Source of the DNA: Vibrio algivorus
GTDB lineage: Bacteria; Pseudomonadota; Gammaproteobacteria; Enterobacterales; Vibrionaceae
DNA length: 64,000 nucleotides
Direction: 5' to 3'
NCBI RefSeq assembly: GCF_002218005.2
Contig: NZ_AP018678.1
Span: 434,001 to 498,000, forward strand
Of this stretch, positions 49,247 through 59,060 are shown one piece after another. The translations under genes and the position numbers were made by a program. Within the stretch, counting starts at the first letter, position 1. The number at the start of each line of letters is the position of its first letter. The notes beneath the pieces are model-generated. The model had not been told where the DNA came from, searched no databases, and saw only the letters and a list, made by a program, of their open reading frames with translations.

Positions 49247-49272
49247 ATAAAAAGGCGACAGTGTAGCCGCCT
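49247..49272 (-). terminator. Putative terminator of yrbG
   Basis: On the minus strand AGGCGGC and GTCGCCT pair with one mismatch and are followed by TTTTTATT, 20-40 bp past the yrbG stop. It would separate yrbG from the kdsD operon. Confidence 0.6.
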
Positions 49273-49289
49273 ATTTGCTATTTCTTGTT

Positions 49290-50255
49290 TTAGGCACTGA
49301 TATTGTAAAACAGATAACCTTGATAAGCTAAAAAGCACAGCAATAATATCCCGCCTTCAGTGCGGTTGATACTACGAGATTTACCTAAAGCCATCACAAC
49401 TAAGAGTAATGATACGCCTAGCATGACCCAAAAGTCTCGGTTCATGGCATATTCACTTAATATTGATGGGTTAATTAGAGCAGGAATTCCCATTACTGCT
49501 AAAATATTAAAGATATTTGAGCCAATGATGTTACCTACAGCCATATCATCTTCGCCTTTAAAAACACCGGCAAGTGATGCAGCAAGCTCAGGTAAACTCG
49601 TACCAATGGCGATAATAGTTAAACCAATCACTAAATCACTCATACCGAAGTATTTAGCGATGATCACTGCATTATCTACTAATAAATCAGCGGCTATCGG
49701 TAATAGAATTAAACCGACTACAACCCAAAAAATAGCAATTTTATTATCAACACCTTCAGGGATTTCAGATTCCTGCTGTTCTAACAAGATATCTTTGGCC
49801 CCTTTTTCATTCTGACTAATCTTAAGCATACCCAAAATAAAGGCCGCAAATAAAGCGATCAACACAAGACCTTCAGTAAAGCCTAGGTAGTCATCCCACA
49901 TTAACGCACCAGCGACTAAGGTCACGATAATCATTAAAGGGAGTTCACGGCGTAAAATAGTTGAGCTAATGGATAAAGGCTTAATCATTGCAGTAATACC
50001 TAAGATCAATGCAATGTTGGCAATGTTTGAACCCAGTACGTTACCAATCGCGGTATCGGTTTTGCCTTCCAGCGCTGCAGTGGCTGATACCATCATCTCT
50101 GGTGCAGATGAGCCCATTGCTAGAATGGTCATACCGATGACTAATGGGGAAATGCCCATGTTCTTTGCAACGGCTGCTGAGCCATAAACCAGCTTATCAG
50201 CACTCCATACTAATAGTGCAAGGCCAACAACGAGTAATACAACAGCAAGTAACAT
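49290..50255 (-). CDS. yrbG: Na+/Ca2+ exchanger family protein YrbG
   Basis: A 321-residue K+-dependent Na+/Ca2+ exchanger-like protein with about ten membrane helices and the two inverted alpha repeats: GSSAPEMMVSATAAL with GNVLGSNIANI, and GTSLPELAASLAGV with GNIIGSNIFNI. It lies upstream of kdsD as in enteric bacteria and is divergent from mlaF. The physiological ion is not certain. Confidence 0.93.
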   Translation of the reverse strand: MLLAVVLLVVGLALLVWSADKLVYGSAAVAKNMGISPLVIGMTILAMGSSAPEMMVSATAALEGKTDTAIGNVLGSNIANIALILGITAMIKPLSISSTILRRELPLMIIVTLVAGALMWDDYLGFTEGLVLIALFAAFILGMLKISQNEKGAKDILLEQQESEIPEGVDNKIAIFWVVVGLILLPIAADLLVDNAVIIAKYFGMSDLVIGLTIIAIGTSLPELAASLAGVFKGEDDMAVGNIIGSNIFNILAVMGIPALINPSILSEYAMNRDFWVMLGVSLLLVVMALGKSRSINRTEGGILLLCFLAYQGYLFYNISA

Positions 50256-50467
50256 GATGATTCCTGTTTACTAAAGTGAGTTAAAAGTGACGAAATATCG
50301 AGTAGATTAAGGGACAAGCTAACTATCCTCAATATGAGGGGCGCAATTTTGACGTTTCAAGCAACAAAAAGAAAGTCTCTTGACATATTTATTAGTCATT
50401 TGGCTTCTATTTACTAACAAGAAAAAATAAAAATATTAGGTTCAATTGAATGAAAACATTGCTTTAT

Positions 50468-50505
50468 TCTTGTTGAAACTCGCATTTTTAGGTTACTTGG
50501 GTATA
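50468..50505 (+). repeat. Solo right end of the MITE-like element
   Basis: TCTTGTTGAAACTCGCATT and TACTTGGGTATA match the right 38 bp of the full copies; no left end is present. It lies 46 bp before mlaF, in the yrbG-mlaF divergent region (296 bp), which has no other feature I can support. Confidence 0.65.
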
Positions 50506-50551
50506 TGATGCGCCAATGTATTGCTTTTGTTAGTGATTATAAAGGAAAGTT

Positions 50552-51352
50552 ATGACAGCGGAATTGGTATCGATAAAATCTCTGACGTTTCAGCGTAATC
50601 AAAGAGTGATTTTCGATGATGTGAATTTGTCGATCCCGAAAGGAAAGATCACTGCAATCATGGGGCCATCGGGTATTGGTAAAACGACATTGTTGCGTTT
50701 GATTGGTGGCCAGATTTTACCAGATCAAGGTGAGATATGGTTTGATGGCGATAATATTCCAGCTTTAAATCGTCAGCGCTTATATCAAGTTCGTAAAAAA
50801 ATGAGCATGCTATTTCAATCTGGTGCTTTATTTACTGATATGAATGTATTCGATAACGTCGCTTTTCCTTTGCGAGAACATACCGAACTGAACGAATCTT
50901 TAATTGAAACCTTAGTAAAGCTCAAGTTGGAAGCGGTTGGGTTACGAGGAGCGGCGCAATTGATGCCAAGTGAGCTTTCTGGCGGTATGGCTAGGCGAGC
51001 TGCGCTAGCGAGAGCGATTGCGTTGGATCCTGATTTAATTATGTATGATGAGCCGTTTGTTGGACAAGATCCTATCACAATGGGGGTACTGGTGGAGCTG
51101 ATCAAAAACCTTAACCATGCTCTTGGCGTGACTTCCATTGTGGTTTCCCATGATGTGCCAGAAGTAATGAGTATTGCCGACTACGTGTATTTATTGTCTA
51201 ACGGAAAAGTGATTGCCCAAGGCTCTCCTGATGAGCTTAATCAGAGTACCGATGAGCGTGTACAACAGTTTTTAACTGGGAAAGAAGATGGCCCGGTTCC
51301 GTTCCACTTTGCTGCTTCACCCATTGAAAAGGATATATTGGGTTGTGAATAA
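50552..51352 (+). CDS. mlaF: Phospholipid transport ATPase MlaF
   Basis: A 266-residue ABC ATPase of the MlaFEDB complex, with Walker [10 protein letters not shown], signature [15 protein letters not shown] and Walker [13 protein letters not shown]. With MlaE, MlaD and MlaB it moves phospholipids between the inner membrane and the periplasmic carrier MlaC, keeping the outer membrane asymmetric. First gene of mlaFEDCB-ibaG. Confidence 0.97.
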   Translation: MTAELVSIKSLTFQRNQRVIFDDVNLSIPKGKITAIMGPSGIGKTTLLRLIGGQILPDQGEIWFDGDNIPALNRQRLYQVRKKMSMLFQSGALFTDMNVFDNVAFPLREHTELNESLIETLVKLKLEAVGLRGAAQLMPSELSGGMARRAALARAIALDPDLIMYDEPFVGQDPITMGVLVELIKNLNHALGVTSIVVSHDVPEVMSIADYVYLLSNGKVIAQGSPDELNQSTDERVQQFLTGKEDGPVPFHFAASPIEKDILGCE

Positions 51353-52172
51353 ACCAGAGCAAAACCGTGATCCCATAAAAGACAGTCACCCTATAATCAA
51401 TAAGGTCGCCCGAATTGGCGCACGTACGATTGCCTTAGCGGAAGCTTGGGGAAGAGCTTCTTTGATGTTGTGGGGGGCACTTGTTGGTAAACCTCAATTG
51501 AGTAAAAATTTTCCTTTATTTATCAATCAGCTCTACAGCGTTGGTGTACAATCTCTAGCCATTATTATTGTGTCAGGCTTATTTATTGGCATGGTGTTGA
51601 GCTTGCAAGGCTACATTATATTAGTGGATTACGGTGCAGAGGGCAGCTTAGGTCAAATGGTGGCACTGTCTTTATTGCGTGAGTTAGGCCCAGTGGTGAC
51701 TGCATTATTGTTTGCTGGACGAGCGGGTTCTGCTTTAACGGCTGAAATAGGTTTGATGAAAGCAACTGAGCAACTATCTAGCTTGGAGATGATGGCGATA
51801 GACCCACTGCGTCGAGTGGTTGCGCCACGTTTTTGGGCAGGAGTCGTGTCGATGCCCCTGCTTGCTATGATCTTTATGGCGGTTGGTATCTGGGGGGGAC
51901 AGATTGTCGGTGTAGAGTGGAAAGGCATTGATGCTGGTAGTTATTGGTCGGCAATGCAATCTTCGGTCAGCCTTGGTTATGATATTGGTAACAGTGTCAT
52001 CAAGAGTATGGTATTTGCGATAACCATTATCTGGATAGCTTTATTTAATGGCTATGATTGTATCCCTACATCAGAAGGTATTAGCCGTGCTACCACTCGA
52101 ACGGTTGTACATTCTTCATTAGCCGTCTTAGGGCTAGATTTTATTCTGACTGCTTTGATGTTCGGTCATTGA
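51345..52172 (+). CDS. mlaE: Phospholipid ABC transporter permease MlaE
   Basis: A 275-residue MlaE permease with the highly conserved core [19 protein letters not shown] and [20 protein letters not shown] chose GTG 51345, which overlaps the mlaF stop by 8 bp and has AAGGA 11 bp before it. Compared with E. coli MlaE it carries about 15 extra N-terminal residues. Confidence 0.93.
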   Translation: MNKPEQNRDPIKDSHPIINKVARIGARTIALAEAWGRASLMLWGALVGKPQLSKNFPLFINQLYSVGVQSLAIIIVSGLFIGMVLSLQGYIILVDYGAEGSLGQMVALSLLRELGPVVTALLFAGRAGSALTAEIGLMKATEQLSSLEMMAIDPLRRVVAPRFWAGVVSMPLLAMIFMAVGIWGGQIVGVEWKGIDAGSYWSAMQSSVSLGYDIGNSVIKSMVFAITIIWIALFNGYDCIPTSEGISRATTRTVVHSSLAVLGLDFILTALMFGH

Positions 52173-52198
52173 TTTTGAATTTATATTGGAAGTAAATC

Positions 52199-52675
52199 AT
52201 GCAAACAAATCGTCGTTTAGAATTTATGGTAGGCAGTTTTGTATTATTGGGCGTTATTGCGATTTTAGTGATGATGTTTAAGGTGGCGAATGTCACCAGT
52301 ATTGGCCCAAGTGATAGTTATACCTTAAAAGCACACTTTGATAATATTGGTAACTTGAAAGTTCGCTCTCCGGTAAAAGTTGGAGGAGTTGTGGTTGGGC
52401 AAGTTACTGATATCAGCTTGGATACTCAGAATTACATTCCAGTTGTTAGTATGTCAATTGGGCGAAAGTTTGGGGAGTATCCCGACACCTCAAGTGCGCA
52501 AATCCTGACTTCAGGTTTAATTGGCGAACAGTATATTAGCCTAGTGCCAGGCTTTGTGATGGAAGGGGTGAGCAGTACCTTGGTGGATGGTGATTTTATT
52601 GAAGATACTAAGTCTGCGTTAGTGTTAGAAGATTTAATTGGCCAATTTTTATATAGCAGCAAAGAGTCTGAATAA
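52199..52675 (+). CDS. mlaD: MCE-domain protein MlaD
   Basis: A 158-residue protein with one N-terminal membrane helix (FMVGSFVLLGVIAILVMMF) and one MCE domain (RSPVKVGGVVVGQVTDISL, SGLIGEQYISLVPG). It forms the periplasmic hexameric ring over MlaE. It lies 26 bp after mlaE. Confidence 0.96.
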   Translation: MQTNRRLEFMVGSFVLLGVIAILVMMFKVANVTSIGPSDSYTLKAHFDNIGNLKVRSPVKVGGVVVGQVTDISLDTQNYIPVVSMSIGRKFGEYPDTSSAQILTSGLIGEQYISLVPGFVMEGVSSTLVDGDFIEDTKSALVLEDLIGQFLYSSKESE

Positions 52676-52697
52676 TATACCCAGTTACTTGGGTGTC
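52676..52697 (+). repeat. Very short MITE end-to-end remnant before mlaC
   Basis: TATACCCAGTTACTTGGGTGT looks like the outermost bases of both MITE ends joined. It lies between the mlaD stop and the mlaC ribosome site. The match is short, so chance cannot be ruled out. Confidence 0.4.
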
Positions 52698-52711
52698 ATA
52701 AGGAGTTAGCT

Positions 52712-53356
52712 ATGTCTTGGATAAAAAAAACAGCGTTACTGTTGGCGTTTGTGGGTTTTGCTTTTAGCGCTAATGCCGCAACAGTTGATAGTAGTAATCC
52801 ATATAAAATGATGCATTCGGTTGCAGAGCAAACGTTTGATCGCCTTAAAGCTGAGCAGTCAAAAGTGCAAGCGGATCCGAATTACTTAAAAACCATCGTA
52901 GAGCAAGAAATGATGCCGTACGTAAATTATCAATATACGGCACTGAAATTACTTGGCCCGAACTTACGAGGGGCAGATAAACAACAAGTCGGAGAGTTTA
53001 TACAAGAATTTCGTGCTTATTTAATCACCTCTTATGCACAAGTCTTGACTCAATATACCGATCAAACGATTCAATTTGCAGTAGAAAAAACCGTAAATGA
53101 TGATGTGCGTATTCTTTCTATTCCGGTTGAGATCATCGATACCAGCCGCCCAAATATTAAACTTGAGTTTACTTTATTAAAAAATACCAAGACTGGAGAG
53201 TGGAAAGCTTACGATATGGTGGCAGAAGGAATTAGTTTACTTTCAAGTAAGCAATCAGAATGGAATAGTAAAATTCGTCAGGATGGTATTCCTGCGGTCA
53301 CTAAAGAGTTAGCTCAATTGGCACAAAAAGACATTGTTTTTGAAGGTAAAAAATAG
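52712..53356 (+). CDS. mlaC: Periplasmic phospholipid carrier MlaC
   Basis: A 214-residue protein with signal peptide MSWIKKTALLLAFVGFAFSANA. It shuttles phospholipids between the outer-membrane MlaA complex and MlaFEDB. AAGGAG precedes the ATG by 7 bp. The TAG overlaps the GTG start of mlaB. Confidence 0.96.
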   Translation: MSWIKKTALLLAFVGFAFSANAATVDSSNPYKMMHSVAEQTFDRLKAEQSKVQADPNYLKTIVEQEMMPYVNYQYTALKLLGPNLRGADKQQVGEFIQEFRAYLITSYAQVLTQYTDQTIQFAVEKTVNDDVRILSIPVEIIDTSRPNIKLEFTLLKNTKTGEWKAYDMVAEGISLLSSKQSEWNSKIRQDGIPAVTKELAQLAQKDIVFEGKK

Positions 53357-53673
53357 TGCAGAGTTGTCATTGGCAAGAAAACGGTGAGCAGCAGGCCTCT
53401 ATCATTGGCCAATTGACTCGTGATACTGTACCTGAGCTGTGGTCTCAACTACAAGCTTGGCAGACACAAATTGCGCGATATGAAGTATGCTTAAAAGAGC
53501 TCGATAGAGTGGATTCTGCAGGCATGGCAATGCTTATTCATTTATTACAGCATGCAAAAAATCAAAATTGTCATATAATGCTGACCTTTATGCCAAGTCA
53601 GCTATATACATTATTTAAACTTAGCAATATTGATGAGCTATTTGCTGAGCATATTCAAGTTACCGACGATTAA
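53356..53673 (+). CDS. mlaB: STAS-domain protein MlaB
   Basis: A 105-residue STAS protein ([19 protein letters not shown]) that binds MlaF and stabilises the transporter. It starts with GTG 53356, sharing one base with the mlaC stop. Confidence 0.92.
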   Translation: MQSCHWQENGEQQASIIGQLTRDTVPELWSQLQAWQTQIARYEVCLKELDRVDSAGMAMLIHLLQHAKNQNCHIMLTFMPSQLYTLFKLSNIDELFAEHIQVTDD

Positions 53674-53689
53674 AAAATTAGAGGGTTAC

Positions 53690-53944
53690 GTGGACATTAT
53701 CCAAGTAAAACAAATATTAGATGACGCCTTGTCATTACAAGAAATTCACGTGAAAGGTGAAGGCAGCCATTACGAAGTCGTTGCGGTTGACTCATCTTTT
53801 GAAGGTATGAGCCGAGTTAAAAAACAACAATTAATTTACGCGCCGCTGATGGAATATATCCAAAGAAATGATATTCATGCCGTGTCAATTAAAGCGTATA
53901 CACCCGAAGAGTGGGCGCGTGATAAAAAGCTAATGTCTTTATAG
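53690..53944 (+). CDS. ibaG: BolA-family protein IbaG
   Basis: An 84-residue BolA-like protein ([46 protein letters not shown]). Such proteins bind Fe-S clusters with monothiol glutaredoxins and affect acid and envelope stress. I chose GTG 53690, with GAGGG just before; an in-frame opening at 53630 lies inside mlaB. Confidence 0.9.
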   Translation: MDIIQVKQILDDALSLQEIHVKGEGSHYEVVAVDSSFEGMSRVKKQQLIYAPLMEYIQRNDIHAVSIKAYTPEEWARDKKLMSL

Positions 53945-53997
53945 ACTCAATCGCTTTTGCTTACTTTTTGTTTAAAAGAAGTAAAGAATAAAAATAA

Positions 53998-55275
<1,278 letters not shown>

Positions 55276-55323
55276 TAGGCTGAGAAAGTGTGTGCTTCAC
55301 AGCGCTTACTTTTTTGGCAATGG

Positions 55324-55353
55324 AAGCTGAAGCCTAGTGGTTTCGGCTTTTTT
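55324..55353 (+). terminator. Terminator of murA
   Basis: AAGCTGAAGCC and GGTTTCGGCTT pair with two G-T pairs around TAGT and are followed by TTTTTA, about 50 bp after murA. Confidence 0.75.
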
Positions 55354-55407
55354 ATTGTATAGGGCATTGGCGATTTGCTTTGCGCTTTATGTGATTGGAG
55401 AAACTGA

Positions 55408-56133
55408 ATGATTGCTTTACTACGCATTATTGCTGTCGCGATATTTGCTGTCTTCATGTTTATTTTTGGTTGTGGTTACTGTTTATTCAGTCCACGTAAT
55501 CCTCGCCATGTTTTTACTTTTGGCCGCATGTTTGCCCGAATGTCTAAAGTTTTCGGTATTAAGCTTGAGCTGAGAATTCCAGACAATGCTTATGAACGCG
55601 GGCAACACATCTATTTAGGTAACCATCAAAATAACTGGGATTTATTTACTATTTCAGCTGCGGTGACGCCAAATGTAGTGACGGTCGGTAAGAAAAGCTT
55701 AGTCTGGCTACCATTATTTGGTCAGCTTTATTGGTTGACGGGTAATATTTTAATTGACCGTGCCAATCGTAGCAAAGCGATGGACACTATTAGCCAAGTA
55801 GCCGATCAAATTAAGAAGAGCAAAGTATCGGTGTGGATGTTCCCTGAAGGGACGCGTTCTCGTGGCCGTGGCTTATTGCCGTTTAAAACTGGTGCTTTCC
55901 ATGCTGCTATTGCCGCACAGGTACCAATTGTGCCAATCGTATGTAGCTCAACGGACAACCTTAAGTTGAATCGCTGGAATAACGGTCATGTGATAGTTGA
56001 AATGCTGCCACCGATTAACGTTGAAGGCTACAATAAAGAGAATGTTCGAGAGATACTGAAACTGTGCCGCAATCAAATGAAAGCTAAGTTAGAAGAGCTA
56101 GATGCTGAAGTGCTAGAGCGTAACGCGAAGTAA
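55408..56133 (+). CDS. plsC: 1-acyl-sn-glycerol-3-phosphate acyltransferase
   Basis: A 241-residue PlsC making phosphatidic acid from lysophosphatidic acid. Acyltransferase motif I is NHQNNWD (His-X4-Asp) and motif III is FPEGTRSRGRG; LFGQLYWLTGN follows the family closely. An N-terminal helix anchors it to the inner membrane. Confidence 0.95.
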   Translation: MIALLRIIAVAIFAVFMFIFGCGYCLFSPRNPRHVFTFGRMFARMSKVFGIKLELRIPDNAYERGQHIYLGNHQNNWDLFTISAAVTPNVVTVGKKSLVWLPLFGQLYWLTGNILIDRANRSKAMDTISQVADQIKKSKVSVWMFPEGTRSRGRGLLPFKTGAFHAAIAAQVPIVPIVCSSTDNLKLNRWNNGHVIVEMLPPINVEGYNKENVREILKLCRNQMKAKLEELDAEVLERNAK

Positions 56134-56161
56134 TTCTATTTTAACCGTGATTCAAACTTAG

Positions 56162-56198
56162 AAAAAGCCAATGAATAATTTTGTTCATTGGCTTTTTT
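56162..56198. terminator. Bidirectional terminator between plsC and corA
   Basis: AAAAAGCCAATGAA and TTCATTGGCTTTTTT form a perfect 14-bp stem flanked by A and T runs, between two convergent genes. Confidence 0.93.
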
Positions 56199-56220
56199 GT
56201 TACTTGGAGACTAATTTGAA

Positions 56221-57174
56221 TTACAACCAGCCTTTACGTTTAAAGTAAAAGTAAGGTGCAAAACCTGAAGCGACCATTAAGACTAAAGCAGCGGGATAAC
56301 CAAAGGTCCAATCTAACTCAGGTATAACATGGAAGTTCATACCATAAATACTGGCGATTAATGTTGGTGGTAAGAATACTACCGCAGCAATTGAAAAGGT
56401 TTTGATGATTTGGTTTTGCTCGATATTGATAAAGCCTTGCGCGGAATCCATTAAAAAGTTGATCTTCTCAAATAAGAAAGTGGTATGAGACATTAAAGTT
56501 TCAATGTCCCGTACAATTTCCCGTAATGTTTCCAGCTGTTCTGGTGTCGATTTTAAGTGACGTAATAAGAATGAAATGACACGCTGAGTATCCATTAAAC
56601 ATAAACGAATTTTACCATTACTGTCTTCGAGTCGTGCAAGGCGGCTAATACATTCTTCCCAATCAGCTTCCTCATCTTCCAGTACGGTATAACTGATCTT
56701 TTCTAATTGGTGGTGTATATCCTCAATGGTATCGGCATGATTCTCAACTTTTTGTTCCAAAATAGTGATAAACAGTGATTGAACATCATCAGATTGAACT
56801 TGACCTTTACGAGCTCGTAAACGCAATAAACGAAAATCAGCAATACTTCCTTCACGAATGGTAATGAGTCGGTCTTTTTGCAAAATTGAAGCAATATTGA
56901 CGGTCGTGTGTCGACCTTCGCTCGGCGAGAGGAACAGGGAGTGGACATGCAAACCTTCATGATCGACAAAATAACGTGAGGATGCTTCTATCTCTTCTAC
57001 ATCATTAGTACCGGGAATTTGAATGCCTAGTTGTTGTGATAAAAACTGACGATCTTCATCACTAGGATCGTGGGCATCTATCCAATCAGCTTGCTCAATA
57101 AGAGGTTGTAGATCTTGTTGTTTGTCATAACTTATTTCTTGAATAAAGCCGTTATTGATTTTGAAGAATCGCAT
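56221..57174 (-). CDS. corA: Magnesium/cobalt transporter CorA
   Basis: A 317-residue CorA with a large cytoplasmic N-domain, two C-terminal membrane helices and the selectivity motif YGMNF between them (IYGMNFHVIPELDW), ending RKGWL. It is a second Mg2+ channel in the window besides MgtE. It starts the block lying between plsC and ridA. Confidence 0.96.
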   Translation of the reverse strand: MRFFKINNGFIQEISYDKQQDLQPLIEQADWIDAHDPSDEDRQFLSQQLGIQIPGTNDVEEIEASSRYFVDHEGLHVHSLFLSPSEGRHTTVNIASILQKDRLITIREGSIADFRLLRLRARKGQVQSDDVQSLFITILEQKVENHADTIEDIHHQLEKISYTVLEDEEADWEECISRLARLEDSNGKIRLCLMDTQRVISFLLRHLKSTPEQLETLREIVRDIETLMSHTTFLFEKINFLMDSAQGFINIEQNQIIKTFSIAAVVFLPPTLIASIYGMNFHVIPELDWTFGYPAALVLMVASGFAPYFYFKRKGWL

Positions 57175-57216
57175 CGTATGGAGGTCCTTTTTGATGATGG
57201 ACGAATGTCCCTATCT

Positions 57217-57256
57217 TATACCTAACCCACCTTAAGATGCGAATTTCAGCCTGAAT
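57217..57256 (-). repeat. Solo, decayed end of the MITE-like element
   Basis: TATACCTAACCCACCTTAAG and GATGCGAATTTCAGC match the outer 40 bp of the full copies at roughly three bases in four. It lies 43 bp upstream of corA. Confidence 0.55.
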
Positions 57257-57292
57257 CATGTGTAATTCCATTGTTACAATTTGAAATATTTA

Positions 57293-57322
57293 TTGACAAA
57301 TACTTGCCTAGGCAAATAAAAT
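57293..57322 (+). promoter_or_regulatory. Promoter of the MarR-emrAB operon
   Basis: A consensus TTGACA (57293-57298) and TAAAAT (57317-57322) are 18 bp apart. Operator 1 lies between them. Confidence 0.75.
57304..57315. promoter_or_regulatory. MarR operator 1 (12-bp palindrome)
   Basis: TTGCCTAGGCAA is a perfect 12-bp palindrome lying between the -35 and -10 boxes. MarR-family proteins bind palindromes of this size. Confidence 0.8.
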
Positions 57323-57335
57323 GCTGGCCATGTAT

Positions 57336-57347
57336 TTGCCTAGGCAA
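57336..57347. promoter_or_regulatory. MarR operator 2 (identical 12-bp palindrome)
   Basis: A second perfect TTGCCTAGGCAA, 32 bp (about three helical turns) after the first, around +10 to +20 relative to the predicted start and just before the ribosome site. Confidence 0.8.
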
Positions 57348-57371
57348 GTAAATTGAAACATAAAGGTGCTT

Positions 57372-57806
57372 ATGACTACTTCTCCTTATATTCATGCATC
57401 GAGCATTCCATTAGGAAAACTTGTTGGTTTAGTTAATCATCATAAAGATAGATTACTTTCACAATTCTTCATGCCACTCGATGTCACTCCTGCTCAATTT
57501 AAAGTGCTTGCTGCTATTGAGTTTGAGAAAAAAAATTCACCAGCAGAAATTAGCAAGTTACTTGCAATTGATTGCGGGTCTATGACTCGTATGGTTGAGC
57601 GTTTAGTTAAAAAATCGCTAGTGGAAAAACAGCCAAACCCAGAAGATAAGAGGAGTGTCATTTTGATATTAACACCTTCTGGTGAATCACTATTAACCGA
57701 ATGTATTGAGGTTATTGAAACTCAAGTGAGCCCATTACTGGTAGGCGATTTATCTGCTGATGAAGTGAAACAGTTGAGTGGTTTATTAGAGCGATTGCTG
57801 CCTTAA
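57372..57806 (+). CDS. MarR-family repressor of emrAB
   Basis: A 144-residue winged-helix protein with the MarR core (DVTPAQFKVLAAIEF, AIDCGSMTRMVERLVKK, NPEDKRSVILILT wing). Two identical palindromes in its own promoter suggest that it represses itself and the downstream emrAB pump until a toxic ligand binds. I chose ATG 57372, with AAAGG 6 bp before; the GTG at 57366 overlaps that site. Confidence 0.9.
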   Translation: MTTSPYIHASSIPLGKLVGLVNHHKDRLLSQFFMPLDVTPAQFKVLAAIEFEKKNSPAEISKLLAIDCGSMTRMVERLVKKSLVEKQPNPEDKRSVILILTPSGESLLTECIEVIETQVSPLLVGDLSADEVKQLSGLLERLLP

Positions 57807-57855
57807 CCAAACGTTATTGAAGCAACAAAAATATTAATGATTAAATGGTTGAATC

Positions 57856-59052
57856 ATGGAAAACAAACAAAATATTGAAGCTGCTGTAAAATCGAAAAGT
57901 AAACGCAAAACCTCTTTTCTTATTCTATTGGTTGCGTTATTGGTAATTGGTGGTGGTTGGTTTGCTTATTATCAAATCTATGCAAAATTTGTAGAAGAAA
58001 CAGATGATGCTTATGTGAATGGCAACCTTGTGACGGTTTCACCACAAATTGCAGGCACGGTGACCAAAGTTATTCCTGATACCGGTGATTATGTGGAAAA
58101 AGGTCAAGTGTTGGTGGCATTGGATTCTAACGATACCCAAATTGCACTGCAAAATGCTGAGGCTAAATTAGCAAGTAAAGTGCGCGAAGTTCGTAGTATG
58201 TATGCCGCTGCGGATAACTTTAAAGCGAAAGTTGAAACTAGCAAAGTAGAATATCGCCAAGCCTTAAATGACTATAACCGTCGTAAAAATTTAGTATCGA
58301 AAGGCGCGATTTCGAAAGAAGACTTGATTCACTATCAAGACACACTAGAAGGCGCGAAAAGCCAGTTAGAAGCCGCTGAGCAATCATTACAAATGACAGT
58401 GGCTTTAGTTGATAACACAGTATTAGAAACGCACCCAGGTGTAAAATCGGCAGTTTCAGCATTACGCAAAAGTTACTTAGATAATATGCGTACTGAAATT
58501 GTTGCACCTGTCAGTGGTTATGTGGCTAAGCGAGCTGTGCAACTTGGTAGCCAAGTTCAGCCTGGTAGTCAATTAATGGCGATTGTGCCACTACACCAAG
58601 TATGGGTTGATGCCAATTTTAAAGAAAGCCAAATGAAAGATATGCGTATTGGTCAACCGGTTACCTTAACTTCCGATCTTTATGGTGAAGAAGTGCAATA
58701 CACTGGTGAAATTGAAAGCCTAGGTATTGGTACCGGTAGCGCGTTCTCTCTTCTGCCTGCACAAAATGCTAGTGGTAACTGGATTAAGATTGTTCAGCGT
58801 TTGCCAGTGAAAATTCATTTAGACGAGCAAAACCAAGATAAGTACCCATTACGTATTGGTTTATCTATGGTGGCTAAAGTCGATATTAAAGATACTGATG
58901 GCCAATTATTAGCAAAACAAGTGAATAAACATGCTCGTTATGACACTGATGTTTATCATAATTCTCTTGAAGAGGTGGATAAGCTCGTAGCTAAGATTTT
59001 GCATGAAAATGTTGGTGTAGCAAGTGTTGGCGCAACAACGACTGCGAAATAG
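57856..59052 (+). CDS. emrA: Multidrug efflux membrane-fusion protein EmrA-like
   Basis: A 398-residue HlyD-family adaptor with one N-terminal membrane helix (FLILLVALLVIGGGWFAYY), lipoyl halves (TVSPQIAGTVTKVIPDTGDYVEKGQVL and VAPVSGYVAKRAVQLGSQV) and a coiled coil. It spans the periplasm and pairs with EmrB and an outer-membrane channel encoded elsewhere. It is 49 bp after the MarR gene and 8 bp before emrB. Confidence 0.92.
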   Translation: MENKQNIEAAVKSKSKRKTSFLILLVALLVIGGGWFAYYQIYAKFVEETDDAYVNGNLVTVSPQIAGTVTKVIPDTGDYVEKGQVLVALDSNDTQIALQNAEAKLASKVREVRSMYAAADNFKAKVETSKVEYRQALNDYNRRKNLVSKGAISKEDLIHYQDTLEGAKSQLEAAEQSLQMTVALVDNTVLETHPGVKSAVSALRKSYLDNMRTEIVAPVSGYVAKRAVQLGSQVQPGSQLMAIVPLHQVWVDANFKESQMKDMRIGQPVTLTSDLYGEEVQYTGEIESLGIGTGSAFSLLPAQNASGNWIKIVQRLPVKIHLDEQNQDKYPLRIGLSMVAKVDIKDTDGQLLAKQVNKHARYDTDVYHNSLEEVDKLVAKILHENVGVASVGATTTAK

Positions 59053-59060
59053 AGGCGTTC

